Assembly (NCBI RefSeq): GCF_029023725.1
Contig: NZ_CP119075.1
Location: forward strand, 4,211,501-4,275,500
Source of the DNA: Synoicihabitans lomoniglobus
GTDB taxonomy: Bacteria; Verrucomicrobiota; Verrucomicrobiia; Opitutales; Opitutaceae
Reading direction: 5' to 3'
Length of the DNA: 64,000 nt
This document shows, in pieces, positions 1 through 9,006 of the stretch. The position numbers were made by a program, and so were the translations under genes. Position 1 is the first letter of the stretch. Every line of letters starts with the position of its first letter. Below the pieces are notes generated by a model. It searched no databases, was not told where the DNA came from, and saw nothing but the letters and a program-made list of their open reading frames with translations.

Positions 1-371
1 GTTTGTGGTCGGGGTTTTTCGTCCATGCGGGCGGCCGCACCGCCTACTACACCGGCGACACCGCCTGGGATGATCACATGTTTGCCGCCGTGCGTGATCA
101 ATGTGGTTCACCGGATCTCGGGATCATTCCCATCGGCGCTTACGAACCTCGCTGGTTCATGAGTGCCCAGCATTGCAATCCCACCGAAGCCGTCCGCATC
201 CACCAAACCGTGGGCGCCGGCCGCAGCATAGGTGTGCACTGGGGCACGTTTCAACTCACCGACGAAGGCCGCGATGACCCCGTGAACGGGCTGGCCGCCG
301 CTCGCGGAGCGGTCGGTCTCACCGCCGCGGCATTTCAAACCGTGGCTCCGGGACAAACATTAGCGGTCTGA
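1..371 (+). CDS. MBL-fold metal-dependent hydrolase (C-terminal part)
   Basis: The 5' part lies outside the window; the visible frame starts at base 3 and ends at the TGA at 369-371. It encodes about 122 residues of a metallo-beta-lactamase-fold hydrolase of the UlaG/NAPE-PLD-like type. The visible motifs are YYTGDTAW, where the Asp is an expected metal ligand, GIIPIGAYEPRWFM, and GVHWGTFQLTDE, whose His is the last metal ligand of this family. The text around YEPRWFM and HWGTFQLTDE resembles the N-acyl-phosphatidylethanolamine phospholipase D-like branch. The true substrate cannot be told from this fragment. The first codon of the track is an internal TTG, not the start. Confidence 0.8.
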   Translation, partial: LWSGFFVHAGGRTAYYTGDTAWDDHMFAAVRDQCGSPDLGIIPIGAYEPRWFMSAQHCNPTEAVRIHQTVGAGRSIGVHWGTFQLTDEGRDDPVNGLAAARGAVGLTAAAFQTVAPGQTLAV

Positions 372-459
372 AAATCGAAATCGAGTTGCGCACCATGGTT
401 TCCCTGCCGTTGAAGCAAGAGATGCGATGGAGTGATTGCATTTACGGAACCTCCGATTT

Positions 460-475
460 AGTTAGGGTCCTAACT
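460..475. promoter_or_regulatory. Inverted repeat upstream of the Mla-type operon
   Basis: AGTTAGG and CCTAACT form 7-bp perfect arms separated by GT. The site lies 58 bp before the ATG of the WPL-repeat gene, in the 162-bp gap after the hydrolase. It could be a repressor operator. The run of four Ts after it also allows a weak terminator. Neither is proven. Confidence 0.3.
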
Positions 476-533
476 GTTTTACTCGAGCGGCGCCCTTCGC
501 CGCCTCGCCGTCCCTCTTCAACTTACGCCTTTC

Positions 534-2009
534 ATGCGCCCCCATTTCGCCATGCTGCTCGCAGTGGGCGGGCTCGCCCTCACGGCCAGCCCCGGCGGAG
601 CGCAGGCGGATGAGAGGAATTGGTGGCCGCTGTGGGTGAGCCGCACCGACCCCTCGACCGGAGATGAACGCACCTCTTTTCTGGGACCGCTCGGATTTGA
701 ACAAACCGCCGCCGACGCCACCACGATTCACGGTCTGCGGCCTTTCTTTGACGAAGCCCACTCGGCCGACGGCAGCCTGACCGCGACATCCGCCTTCTAT
801 CCGCTCTGGCATCGGGAATCGGATGCGACCACGGCAGATCAGCGGTGGTCCTTTTTTAATTTGATCAACTTCGAGCACGACGCATCGAGCGACGTCACCC
901 GTTTCGATGCCTGGCCGTTTTACTTCTCCCGCGACACGGGTTCACCGGAAGATTCCTACCAAGCCGTGATGCCGCTTTACGGCGATGTGCCGCAGCGATT
1001 CGGCCAGGATCGGTTCCTCTGGGCACTCTTCCCGCTCTTCGGCCGCTTTGAAAAGCAAGGCGTGACCACGACCACCACACCGTGGCCGTTCATTAAAACG
1101 GTCACCGGCGAAGGCCACCGCGGCTTCGAGGTCTGGCCTCTCGCGGGTCATCGCGAGGAAACCGGCGTCTCCTCCGATTCGTTTGCACTCTGGCCGCTGT
1201 ATTATCGCAAACAAGCCGGTCTCGATACCGACGCGCCCAGCCTGCAAACAGGTTTGCTCCCGCTCTACGCCCTGGATCGCTCGGACGGCTACATCAGCGA
1301 GACCTACCTGTGGCCATTTTTCGGATACGTGGACCGGACGTTGCCCTACCAGTATCACGCCACCCACTACCTGTGGCCTTTCTGGGTGCAAGGTCAGGGA
1401 GAGGATCGTCGGGTCAACCGCTGGGCGCCATTCTACTCCCACTCCCGGATGCGGGGATACGAAAAGACTTGGCTGCTGTGGCCGCTCTGGCGCCAGGCCA
1501 ATTGGAACGACCACCAACTCCACCACGAGCGACGACAATTGCTGTATTTTATCTACCACGCGGACACCCAGCGCAGTCTGACTCAGCCCGATGCCGCGCC
1601 GGCGTCCAAGGTGCACCTGTGGCCACTCTTCAGTTCGTGGGACAACGGAGCCGGTCGCAAACAGGTCCAGGCCCTCAGTCCGGTCGAGGTTTTCTTCCCG
1701 CACAACGAACGCGTCCGTCGACTATGGTCGCCGTTGTTTGCCCTTTACCGTTTCAACCAAACGGCGCCCGGCGAAGTGCGGCACGCGTTGCTCTGGGACG
1801 CGGTGACCTACGCTCGCAGTGAAGAACGGGACCGTCGCGAGTTTCACCTCGGTCCCCTTTTCGGCTATACCTCGGAACCCGGTGAACTGAACCTGGAGTT
1901 TCTGGGCGGCTTGATTCGTTTCAACCGATCAACTCCAGAACGAACCTGGCAGGCGCACGTGGGTCCAAGACCAACGTCCGAGGCCGCCGCCCCCCTTTCT
2001 TCCCGATGA
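534..2009 (+). CDS. Exported WPL/WPF-repeat protein, first gene of Mla-type operon
   Basis: This 491-residue protein has a signal peptide (about residues 1-25, with the cleavage zone near GGAQA). The rest is built of loosely repeated units of roughly 20-30 residues centred on an aromatic-Pro-aromatic core: WWPLW, GLRPFF, AFYPLW, AWPFYF, ALFPLF, LWPLYY, LWPFFG, LWPFW, LLWPLW, HLWPLF and similar, at least 15 times. The pattern of short alternating hydrophobic stretches suggests repeated beta-hairpins, and an outer-membrane or periplasmic location is plausible. I do not recognise a named family with known function. Its stop codon overlaps the MlaE start (ATGA), so it is translationally coupled to a phospholipid transport system. 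The ATG at 534 gives a good signal peptide. Confidence 0.75.
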   Translation: MRPHFAMLLAVGGLALTASPGGAQADERNWWPLWVSRTDPSTGDERTSFLGPLGFEQTAADATTIHGLRPFFDEAHSADGSLTATSAFYPLWHRESDATTADQRWSFFNLINFEHDASSDVTRFDAWPFYFSRDTGSPEDSYQAVMPLYGDVPQRFGQDRFLWALFPLFGRFEKQGVTTTTTPWPFIKTVTGEGHRGFEVWPLAGHREETGVSSDSFALWPLYYRKQAGLDTDAPSLQTGLLPLYALDRSDGYISETYLWPFFGYVDRTLPYQYHATHYLWPFWVQGQGEDRRVNRWAPFYSHSRMRGYEKTWLLWPLWRQANWNDHQLHHERRQLLYFIYHADTQRSLTQPDAAPASKVHLWPLFSSWDNGAGRKQVQALSPVEVFFPHNERVRRLWSPLFALYRFNQTAPGEVRHALLWDAVTYARSEERDRREFHLGPLFGYTSEPGELNLEFLGGLIRFNRSTPERTWQAHVGPRPTSEAAAPLSSR

Positions 2010-2758
2010 ATCGTATTCACAACTTTCTCGACGCTTTCGGTAGCGGCATCGTGATGACGTGGCGGGCGTTCGTCTCGTTGCCCTCCGCGCCTCGTATTCT
2101 GAAGCGGGTGGCCGAACAAGGCTACTTCGCCGGCTACACCTCGTTGCCCATCATCAGCGTGCTGTGTTTCTTCATCGGTGCCGTGTTGGCGCTGCAAGCC
2201 GGCATCAGCCTGCGCGATTTCGGCGCCAAGGAATTTATCGGCGCACTCGTGGGGGAATCGATGGCACGCGAACTCGGCCCCGTCATGGTGGCGATTCTAT
2301 TGGCCGGTCGCGTCGGCAGCGCGACGACCGCCGAGCTCGCCTCGATGCGCGTCAATTCGGAGATCGACGCACTCATCACGATGAACATTCCACCCGAGCG
2401 GCTGCTCGTATTGCCGCGATTGCTGGCGGTGCTGCTCATCATGCCGGTGCTGACGATTCTCAGCAATCTCATCGGTTGGTTCGGGGGCGCCGTGGTTTGC
2501 GAATACGTGGATTTTATCGGCATATCCGGCGCCCAGTTCTTTCGCGCGCTGCGCGAATTTGTCTCCGTGCAGGATGTGCTCGACGGCATCATCAAGGCCG
2601 AAGTCTTCGGCTTTGTGATCACCATCATCGCCTGCAACACCGGCCTGCGCACCAGCGGGGGGCCGCGTGAGATCGGACTCGCCGTCACCAAATCGGTGGT
2701 GCTCTCCCTCGTCGCCATTCTGACCTTGGACTACTTCATCACCAAAGTGCTCGCCTGA
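2006..2758 (+). CDS. mlaE: MlaE-type ABC transporter permease
   Basis: This 250-residue polytopic inner-membrane protein belongs to the MlaE/YrbE permease family, which moves phospholipids between inner and outer membranes together with an MCE protein and an ATPase. The family core ARELGPVMVAILLAGRVGS followed by ELASMRVNSEIDAL (about residues 91-126) is present. Length matches the family (about 250-260). The start overlaps the previous stop by four bases, and the ATPase gene follows after 5 bp. The direction of lipid transport cannot be told from sequence. Confidence 0.93.
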   Translation: MNRIHNFLDAFGSGIVMTWRAFVSLPSAPRILKRVAEQGYFAGYTSLPIISVLCFFIGAVLALQAGISLRDFGAKEFIGALVGESMARELGPVMVAILLAGRVGSATTAELASMRVNSEIDALITMNIPPERLLVLPRLLAVLLIMPVLTILSNLIGWFGGAVVCEYVDFIGISGAQFFRALREFVSVQDVLDGIIKAEVFGFVITIIACNTGLRTSGGPREIGLAVTKSVVLSLVAILTLDYFITKVLA

Positions 2759-2763
2759 TCGCC

Positions 2764-3570
2764 ATGCCCTTGACCCGCACTCCATTTCCTCAGCGCGACG
2801 ACCGCAATCCCGTGACGGTCCAAGTCGAAGGCATGAGCAAGTCCTACGGCACGCAAAACGTGCTGCAGGACGTGTCTCTCTCCGTCGAGCCCGGCGAAAT
2901 TTTTGTCATCATGGGTCCCAGTGGCTCCGGCAAAAGCGTGTTGTTGCGACACATCGCCGGCTTGGAGCGGCCTACCAGTGGCACCGTGACCATCAACGGC
3001 GCCGACCCCATGCTCGCCGAAACCCGCAACCGCTTCGCGCTCGCCTTGGTTTTTCAGTCCGGCGCATTGCTCAACTCCCTTTCGGTCTACGACAACCTCG
3101 CACTGTATCCGCACGAACACACCCTGTGCTCGAAGCAGGACATTCGCGACCGCGTCATGCGCGCCCTGCGCATTCTCTCCATCGAACACGCAGCGCAAAA
3201 GATGCCGTCCGAACTCTCCGGCGGCATGCGCAAACGCGTCGCCATCGCCCGGGCACTCGTCATGGAACCTCAGCTCCTCCTTTACGACGAGCCCACCAGC
3301 GAACTGGACCCCATCATGGCGGCCACCATCGCCGAAATCATCGGCACGCTGCGCGAAGAATACGCCGTCACCAGCATCGTGGTGTCCCATGACCGCGACC
3401 TGTCGCTCACCATCGCCGATCGCGTCGCCCTACTGCATCAAGGCCAAGTCGCCACCATCGCCCAACCCGACGACCTCAAGGCGTCGACCGATCCCATCGT
3501 CACCGAATTTCTCAATCCGCGGATCGACGTCCGCAATCCCCGCTTCAAATCACTGGAAGGCTCATCATGA
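2764..3570 (+). CDS. mlaF: MlaF-type ABC transporter ATP-binding protein
   Basis: This 268-residue ABC ATPase energises the MlaE permease. Walker A is GPSGSGKS at residues 51-58. The signature LSGGMRKR starts at residue 151 and Walker B is LLLYDEP at 171-177. LSGGMRKRVAIARAL is the typical Mla/Ttg2A form of the signature. A short N-terminal extension of about 15 residues precedes the usual start, so MSKSYG at residue 24 is too late but VTVQVEG near residue 17 is the domain edge. The gene ends by overlapping the MlaD start (ATGA). Confidence 0.93.
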   Translation: MPLTRTPFPQRDDRNPVTVQVEGMSKSYGTQNVLQDVSLSVEPGEIFVIMGPSGSGKSVLLRHIAGLERPTSGTVTINGADPMLAETRNRFALALVFQSGALLNSLSVYDNLALYPHEHTLCSKQDIRDRVMRALRILSIEHAAQKMPSELSGGMRKRVAIARALVMEPQLLLYDEPTSELDPIMAATIAEIIGTLREEYAVTSIVVSHDRDLSLTIADRVALLHQGQVATIAQPDDLKASTDPIVTEFLNPRIDVRNPRFKSLEGSS

Positions 3571-4559
3571 ACAACGCACAAATGTCGGCCCGCGTCGGGC
3601 TGTTTTTCCTCCTCGGGCTCGCCCTGATCTGGGTGACGTTTGAGTCACTCAACGGCAACGTCCTCGACAGCGACAAGTCCTACGAACTGACCGCCCGCTT
3701 CGCCTCCATCAAGGAGCTCAAGGCCGGCGACGAGGTGCGCATGGCCGGTGTCGGCATCGGCATGGTCAAGGAAACCCGTCTCAACGGTCGCTTCGCCGAG
3801 GCTCTGCTGCAGGTCAAAAGCGAGATCGAGGTTCCGGAAAACTCCGTGGCCACCATCGCCATGGCCGGTCTGCTCGGCAGCAACTACGTGTCCCTCACCC
3901 TGGGCAGTGACGACGCGCCGGCGTTGAGTGCCGGCGCGGTCATCCGCTCCGAAGACACGCCCGACCTCAACACCGTCGTTTCTCAAATCGGCGAAGTCGG
4001 ACGCAAAGTGGAGCAGGCCCTCAGCCAGTTTACCGGCGCCATGGGCGCGGGTGATTCCAACGAAGGTCTGATGGGCAAAATCAACGCCATGGTCGATGAC
4101 AACCGCAGCAAACTCGACACCATCACCTCCAACCTTGAGATCGTCACCACCCGGCTGCGCGATGGCGAGGGCACGTTGGGCAAACTCCTCAGCGACGACA
4201 CCGGCTACACCGAACTCATCGCCGCCATTGAAGAGATCCGCGGCGCCGCCGAGGAGGCGAAAACCTTCATGGCCAGCGCCCAAGGTCTGGTGGCCGACGT
4301 CAAGAGCGGTCAAGGCACCCTCGGCCAACTCATCTATGACGGCAAAGCCGGTGAAGACATACGTCTCACCGCGCAAAACCTGCGTGAACTCTCTGCCAAG
4401 CTCAACAACGGCGAGGGCACGCTCGGTCGCCTCATCAACGACGACAGCCTGTTCATCGAAGCCCAGAACGCGGTGAAGAAAGTGAACCGCGCCGTGGATG
4501 GCATGGCCGACCAAGGTCCGATCACCGCCGTCGGCGTCGCCGCCAACTCGCTGTTCTAA
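3567..4559 (+). CDS. mlaD: MlaD-type MCE-domain lipid-binding protein
   Basis: This 330-residue protein has one N-terminal membrane helix (about residues 8-25) followed by an MCE domain (about 35-115), with the recognisable KAGDEVRMAGVGIGMVKE stretch. MCE proteins form hexameric rings that carry phospholipid in the periplasm. The C-terminal region (about 150-310) is longer than in E. coli MlaD (183 residues). It contains three repeats of the form GEGTLGKLL / GQGTLGQLI / GEGTLGRLI, each preceded by a helix, as seen in extended MCE proteins. It closes the operon; the next gene is convergent, with a 12-bp gap. MlaA, MlaB and MlaC homologues are not visible here. Confidence 0.92.
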   Translation: MNNAQMSARVGLFFLLGLALIWVTFESLNGNVLDSDKSYELTARFASIKELKAGDEVRMAGVGIGMVKETRLNGRFAEALLQVKSEIEVPENSVATIAMAGLLGSNYVSLTLGSDDAPALSAGAVIRSEDTPDLNTVVSQIGEVGRKVEQALSQFTGAMGAGDSNEGLMGKINAMVDDNRSKLDTITSNLEIVTTRLRDGEGTLGKLLSDDTGYTELIAAIEEIRGAAEEAKTFMASAQGLVADVKSGQGTLGQLIYDGKAGEDIRLTAQNLRELSAKLNNGEGTLGRLINDDSLFIEAQNAVKKVNRAVDGMADQGPITAVGVAANSLF

Positions 4560-4571
4560 ATCAGCGCCCGC

Positions 4572-5024
4572 TTATTGCTTGGTCGCCGTAAACGACCAAG
4601 TCGTTTTCGTGCCGTCGGACGTCACCCCCACGCCTTCCCACTCGACCTTGCCACCTTCGGCCACGGTGCCGCGGTATTCGACCCGCTCGCGTTCATTGTC
4701 GACCCAGCGATATGTGGTGATCCAGACGCGACCGTTCTTGAGGCTGTAGTAGCCGCGCTCCGGTCGCGGCTCTCCCGCCCATTTGAGAAAGAAAGAGCCA
4801 TCGGACCACTGGGATTCGCCCGGGCTCACGCCCATGATCGTAAACTGCTCGCGATTGCGCGAGTGCATGAGCGACGGAGATTCATCGACCATGATCCAGC
4901 TACCGGTCAACACATCGGGTAACGCCGCCGCGCTCGAAAGTGCTCCCAACGCGAGCAACACGAGCAACACGCCCCAGCTCAACCAGCCGCGCACGTTGCC
5001 GAAACCAAGTAATCGCCGATTCAT
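4572..5024 (-). CDS. Small membrane-anchored or exported protein, unknown function
   Basis: This 150-residue protein has an N-terminal hydrophobic segment (about residues 17-34), which could be an uncleaved anchor or a signal peptide ending near SSAAALP. The remainder reads as a small beta-rich domain (LTGSWIMVDESPS, FFLKWAG, YYSLKNGRVWITTYRW, VEWEGVGVTSDGTKTTWSF), similar in flavour to lipocalin-like stress domains. I do not recognise a family. It is convergent with mlaD and may be transcribed from its own promoter in the 87-bp gap before it. Confidence 0.65.
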   Translation of the reverse strand: MNRRLLGFGNVRGWLSWGVLLVLLALGALSSAAALPDVLTGSWIMVDESPSLMHSRNREQFTIMGVSPGESQWSDGSFFLKWAGEPRPERGYYSLKNGRVWITTYRWVDNERERVEYRGTVAEGGKVEWEGVGVTSDGTKTTWSFTATKQ

Positions 5025-5111
5025 GAATGCAGCCTAGGTTTGCCCGACCGGTTTGTCCCGCGCATTTTTAAAGCCGCCCCGTGACTCACGCGGCTCACCT
5101 GCGAACCGGGT

Positions 5112-5651
5112 TCAAGGTGTCGGGGGTGCCACCGGACGATACCGCCCGTCGAACGCGGGGGCCCAGGTCTCGCCGCCATCGCTGCTCGTCTCCCAAAACT
5201 GACGCACGGTGCCATCCGCCTGCGGCGTCCAGGTGATGCGATCGACGATTGAGGTTCCGGCCGGGGTCACCCGTTTCCCCTGCAACACCATCTGCCCGGC
5301 CGGGTTGAGGCCCCCGGTGAGGTGCAGGGCCAGTCCTGTGACATCGACCCAATATTGCTCCCAACGTTGGGCCGCCGCATTGTAGATATTGAAACTTCGT
5401 CCCGCATAGGTTCCGGGAGTGGTGTAGTTCTCGCGCAACACGCGCCCGCCCAGGATCGCTTCGATGTGATTGTGTCCCACCAGCTTTCCGTCCGGCGTGA
5501 CGACCTCCCACGATCCCAGCCAAAAATCGAAGTCATGAATTTCCGCCGGTGGCGGTGGCGCGGATGAAACCGGCGACACGGCGGATTCTGACTGGGCGAA
5601 CAACGACGAGCCGAAACCCACCAAAAGCCATGTGAGGACACTCCGCTTCAT
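5112..5651 (-). CDS. Exported DUF1579-like protein
   Basis: From the ATG at 5651 this is a 179-residue protein with a clean signal peptide (MKRSVLTWLLVGFGSSLFAQ). The frame is open 21 codons further upstream, but that part lacks signal-peptide character. The mature part starts with a proline-rich linker and then has FDFWLGSWEVVTPDGKLVGHN and later DRITWTPQADGTVRQFWETSSDGGETW. This layout (DFWLG.W.V.., then a predicted beta-barrel) is typical of DUF1579 and related lipocalin-like proteins. The molecular function is unknown. It shares direction with the kinase gene upstream but is separated by 89 bp. Confidence 0.7.
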   Translation of the reverse strand: MKRSVLTWLLVGFGSSLFAQSESAVSPVSSAPPPPAEIHDFDFWLGSWEVVTPDGKLVGHNHIEAILGGRVLRENYTTPGTYAGRSFNIYNAAAQRWEQYWVDVTGLALHLTGGLNPAGQMVLQGKRVTPAGTSIVDRITWTPQADGTVRQFWETSSDGGETWAPAFDGRYRPVAPPTP

Positions 5652-5740
5652 CCCCGAAATGTGCGGCACCGCACGTCGTGAGAGCGAGCCGGAAGCGTCG
5701 CCAAACCGGTTCAATCCGCAATTTTCCGGCCGCGGCTGCG

Positions 5741-7315
5741 CTACCCGTTTTCGCCCCGATCACCGCGAAGGATCGCGATCACTTTGCGCTCGAAGTCGGC
5801 CGGTTTAAAGGGCTTGGCCACGTAGTCGTTCACCCCGACTTCGTAGCATTCGGTGACCTCGGTCTTCAACACCGAGGCGGTCATCGCGATGATCTTGGTT
5901 TGACGGATGACGGGATCGCGCGAAGCCCGGATGCGGCGTGTCGTCTCCAGGCCGTCCAACTCCGGCATGTGGATGTCCATGAGCACGACGTCATACGGTC
6001 TCACCGACAGCAGCGCGAGCGCTTCCAATCCATTTTCCGCCAAGTCCCATTGGAGTCCGAGTCGCTTCAAAAATGCGCCCGCCACTTTCTGGTTCACCTG
6101 GTTGTCCTCGACCAACAATACACGCGACTTCGCCTGCTCTTCCGCGCTCAGCGGAGTCAGGCTGACGGCGACATCGGCCAAGGTTGCCTCCACCGGCTCA
6201 CACGCGTCCAACTGGATGCGAAAGGCAAAGCAACTCCCCTCGCCGAGCACGCTGTCCAACTGCAGCTTTCCTCCGTGCATCTCGACGAGCTTGCGCGTGA
6301 TGGAAAGACCGAGTCCGGTGCCGCCATACTTTCGGGCAATTCCGGAATTTGCCTGGGTGAAGTCGTCGAAAATCGTCGCCTTGAAATCCGCGGGCACGCC
6401 GATGCCGGTATCGGTCACTCGGAACAGCAGTTCGTGGCGCTCTTTGCCACGGGCGGTGGCTTCGACTTCCACCGTGACCGAACCTTGGTCGGTAAACTTC
6501 ACCGCGTTGCCCGCCAGATTCATCAATATCTGGCCGAGTCGAACCGGATCACCCCGCAAACTGCGCGGAAGATCTGTAGGCGTTTTCACTTCAAAGTGAA
6601 TGCGTTTGCGCGCCGCTTCGCCGCGCAAGGAACGCTCCACAAATCGCATCACATCGCGCAGGTCGAAAGAGATCTGCTCCAGCTCGAGCTTGTTGACGTT
6701 GGCTTTGGCCAGATCGAGCAGGTCGTTGATGATGACCATCAAATTGCGGGCGGAATACTCGATCGCCTGCAACGACTCGCGTTGCGTTTCCGAGAGCTCC
6801 GTCCGCAGCATGACCTCGGTCATGCCAAGCACTCCGTTCATGGGTGTGCGGATTTCGTGACTGATGCTGGACACGAATTGATCCTTGGCGCGGCGCCCCG
6901 CCTCGGCCGCCTCATAGGCTTCGACGAGCTGCTTCTCCCGTTGTTCACGGGCCTCGATCTCGCGCTTGAGCGTGCCGTTGGCCTCGCGCAAATCCTGGGT
7001 CTGCTCCCGCACCTTCTCCGCGAGGGAATCGTTGATGTGTTTGATGTAATCCTGCTTCGCCCCGGCGAGATAAGCAAAGAAGCCTAAAAATATCGGAGCG
7101 GTGTCGATGATCCACAAAAGCGCATTCAAGCGCTGCGCCATCACCAAGTGCGCGAAATCGATGGCTCCGAATTGTTGCCAACACACGATAAACGTCCCCA
7201 GAACCGGGAACAATAAACCAAAGATGGCTCCCAACAAACCATAGCGAATCGCCGCGTTAAAATTCATGACCAACGGACGAACAGCGGAGATGGTGGGTTC
7301 GGAGTTCGAGGCCAT
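5741..7315 (-). CDS. Hybrid sensor histidine kinase/response regulator
   Basis: This 524-residue protein has two membrane helices (about residues 24-48 and 63-85) and a coiled-coil linker (about 90-140). It then has a HisKA domain with the phospho-acceptor His at 153 in SHEIRTPMNG, and a HATPase domain (N box with Asn270, G1 DTGIGVP, G2 GGTGLGLSI). The C-terminal receiver domain (about 396-515) has acidic VEDN, phospho-acceptor Asp447 in VLMDIHMPELDG, and Lys501 in the conserved KPF. No HPt domain is present, so phosphotransfer to an external HPt or output protein is expected. There is no periplasmic sensor domain of any size; the sensed signal is unknown. No cognate regulator is adjacent. 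Confidence 0.92.
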   Translation of the reverse strand: MASNSEPTISAVRPLVMNFNAAIRYGLLGAIFGLLFPVLGTFIVCWQQFGAIDFAHLVMAQRLNALLWIIDTAPIFLGFFAYLAGAKQDYIKHINDSLAEKVREQTQDLREANGTLKREIEAREQREKQLVEAYEAAEAGRRAKDQFVSSISHEIRTPMNGVLGMTEVMLRTELSETQRESLQAIEYSARNLMVIINDLLDLAKANVNKLELEQISFDLRDVMRFVERSLRGEAARKRIHFEVKTPTDLPRSLRGDPVRLGQILMNLAGNAVKFTDQGSVTVEVEATARGKERHELLFRVTDTGIGVPADFKATIFDDFTQANSGIARKYGGTGLGLSITRKLVEMHGGKLQLDSVLGEGSCFAFRIQLDACEPVEATLADVAVSLTPLSAEEQAKSRVLLVEDNQVNQKVAGAFLKRLGLQWDLAENGLEALALLSVRPYDVVLMDIHMPELDGLETTRRIRASRDPVIRQTKIIAMTASVLKTEVTECYEVGVNDYVAKPFKPADFERKVIAILRGDRGENG

Positions 7316-7626
7316 CGCGACATAAAGCGGGCGCAGCTTCTCGAATCAGATTCCCCGCGCGCAAAGCCAAATCCGATCTTAGGGCTGATTAGCAAATTAC
7401 ACACTAGTCGGCGTTTGGGTAATTAACCTTAAGATCTTCCGGCCAGCCGGAGATGAGAGCGGGATTCGTCGTTTGGTGGCGCCGACGTATGGCCGCCCCG
7501 AGAGCAGTCGCTCCCGCCCGGCGGCGGGCGGGAACGACGGGGGCATGCGCGGGTGCGCCGCGCACGCCATGAACACGGGACGCGCAAACAGAGATTGCCC
7601 GCCACACGTGAACGTTTCCCACCGGA
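7316..7626. other. Intergenic region with several hairpins, no gene seen
   Basis: This 311-bp gap lies between the divergent 5' end of the kinase gene and the 3' end of argG. It contains TCCGGC-CA-GCCGGA (7438-7451) and a strong GC hairpin, TCCCGCCCG (7512-7520) paired with CGGGCGGGA (7525-7533). Another GTGCG/CGCAC pair lies near 7553. None is followed by a T-tract in the argG direction, so a classical terminator is not evident. The kinase promoter should lie in the AT-richer part near 7385-7435. Confidence 0.5.
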
Positions 7627-8853
7627 CTACTGTTTGGGACCGCCCTGGCCCATGTAGCGGGCGCGCAGTCGGAGGCCGTTGAGACGGATGAAACCCGTGG
7701 CGTCATTTTGGTTATACCAGCTTTGCACGCCTTCCATCGACGCGATGTTCTCGTCGTAGAGGGAATACTTCGACTTGGTGCCGCAGGTGGTGACGTTCCC
7801 CTTGTAGAGTTTGAGCCGCACCGTGCCGGTCACGAATTTCTGACTCTCGTCGATGAACGCCTGCAGGGCCTCGCGCTCCGGAGCGAACCAGAAGCCATTG
7901 TAAATCAATTTGGCATATTTCGGCATCAACTCGTCACGCAGGTGCATGACATCGCGGTCCATGGTGAGCGCTTCCACCTGACGGTGACCGTGCATCAAGA
8001 TCGTGCCGCCCGGAGTCTCGTAGACGCCACGCGATTTCATGCCGACGAAGCGATTTTCCACGATGTCGACGCGACCCACCCCGTGCTTGCCGCCCAGTGC
8101 ATTCAGCGTCTTCAACACCTTGCCCGGCGTGAGCTTCTTGCCGTTTACGCGGACGCAGTCGCCTTTTTCAAAATCGAGTTCGACGTATTCCGGTTTGTCC
8201 GGGGCGTCCTCCGGCGCAACGGACAACTTGAACATGCCCTTGTTTTCTTCGGTGGTCGGGTCGAACCAGGGATCCTCCAAGATGCCGGCTTCGTAGGAGA
8301 TATGCAGAAGATTACGGTCCATCGAATAAGGCTTCTTGGCCGATGCTTCGACGGGAATCTTGTGCTTCTTGCAGTAGGCGATCATCTCGGCGCGACCGGG
8401 GAATTCGGCGCGGTAGTTGTCCATCTTCCAGGGAGCCATGATCGTGAGATCCGGCGCCAACGCCATGTAGGTCAGCTCGAAACGACACTGATCATTGCCC
8501 TTGCCGGTGGCACCGTGGGCCACCGTGTCGGCGCCTTCTTTGCGCGCGATCTCGACCTGAGCCTTCGCGATGAGGGGCCGCGCGATCGACGTGCCGAGGT
8601 AATACTGCCCCTCGTAGATCGTGTTGGCCCGAATCATCGGGTAAATGTAATCGCGGGCAAACTCCTCCACGAGGTTGAGCGTGTAGTGCTTCGAGGCACC
8701 GGTCTTGCGCGCCTTGGCACTGAGCCCTTTGAGCTCTTCCTCTTGGCCGACATCGGCCGCGTAGGTGATAATTTCAGCTCCGTAGGTTTCTTTGAGCCAT
8801 TTGACGACGACCGACGTGTCGAGGCCACCCGAGTATGCGAGGACAATTTTCAT
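7627..8853 (-). CDS. argG: Argininosuccinate synthase
   Basis: From the ATG at 8853 this is a 408-residue enzyme that condenses citrulline and aspartate with ATP to argininosuccinate. The N-terminus [15 protein letters not shown] holds the PP-loop (AYSGGLDTS) typical of the family. [14 protein letters not shown] carries the citrulline/aspartate-binding region. Length fits the usual 395-410. The frame extends 11 codons upstream, but the PP-loop position argues for the internal ATG. It is separated from argF by a plus-strand pseudopilin gene. Confidence 0.96.
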   Translation of the reverse strand: MKIVLAYSGGLDTSVVVKWLKETYGAEIITYAADVGQEEELKGLSAKARKTGASKHYTLNLVEEFARDYIYPMIRANTIYEGQYYLGTSIARPLIAKAQVEIARKEGADTVAHGATGKGNDQCRFELTYMALAPDLTIMAPWKMDNYRAEFPGRAEMIAYCKKHKIPVEASAKKPYSMDRNLLHISYEAGILEDPWFDPTTEENKGMFKLSVAPEDAPDKPEYVELDFEKGDCVRVNGKKLTPGKVLKTLNALGGKHGVGRVDIVENRFVGMKSRGVYETPGGTILMHGHRQVEALTMDRDVMHLRDELMPKYAKLIYNGFWFAPEREALQAFIDESQKFVTGTVRLKLYKGNVTTCGTKSKYSLYDENIASMEGVQSWYNQNDATGFIRLNGLRLRARYMGQGGPKQ

Positions 8854-9006
8854 AGGGAAAGGAACGGACGTTGTAGAGCGAGGCACTACACTCGCAAAGC
8901 AAAACCCGTCAGGATGTTGGCTCGGGTTGAAATTTCAGCGATTCGCGCTGTTCGGTGATTGGCAAACGAGAGAAATAAGCTACTGATAGGTGAAATACCC
9001 TAATTT

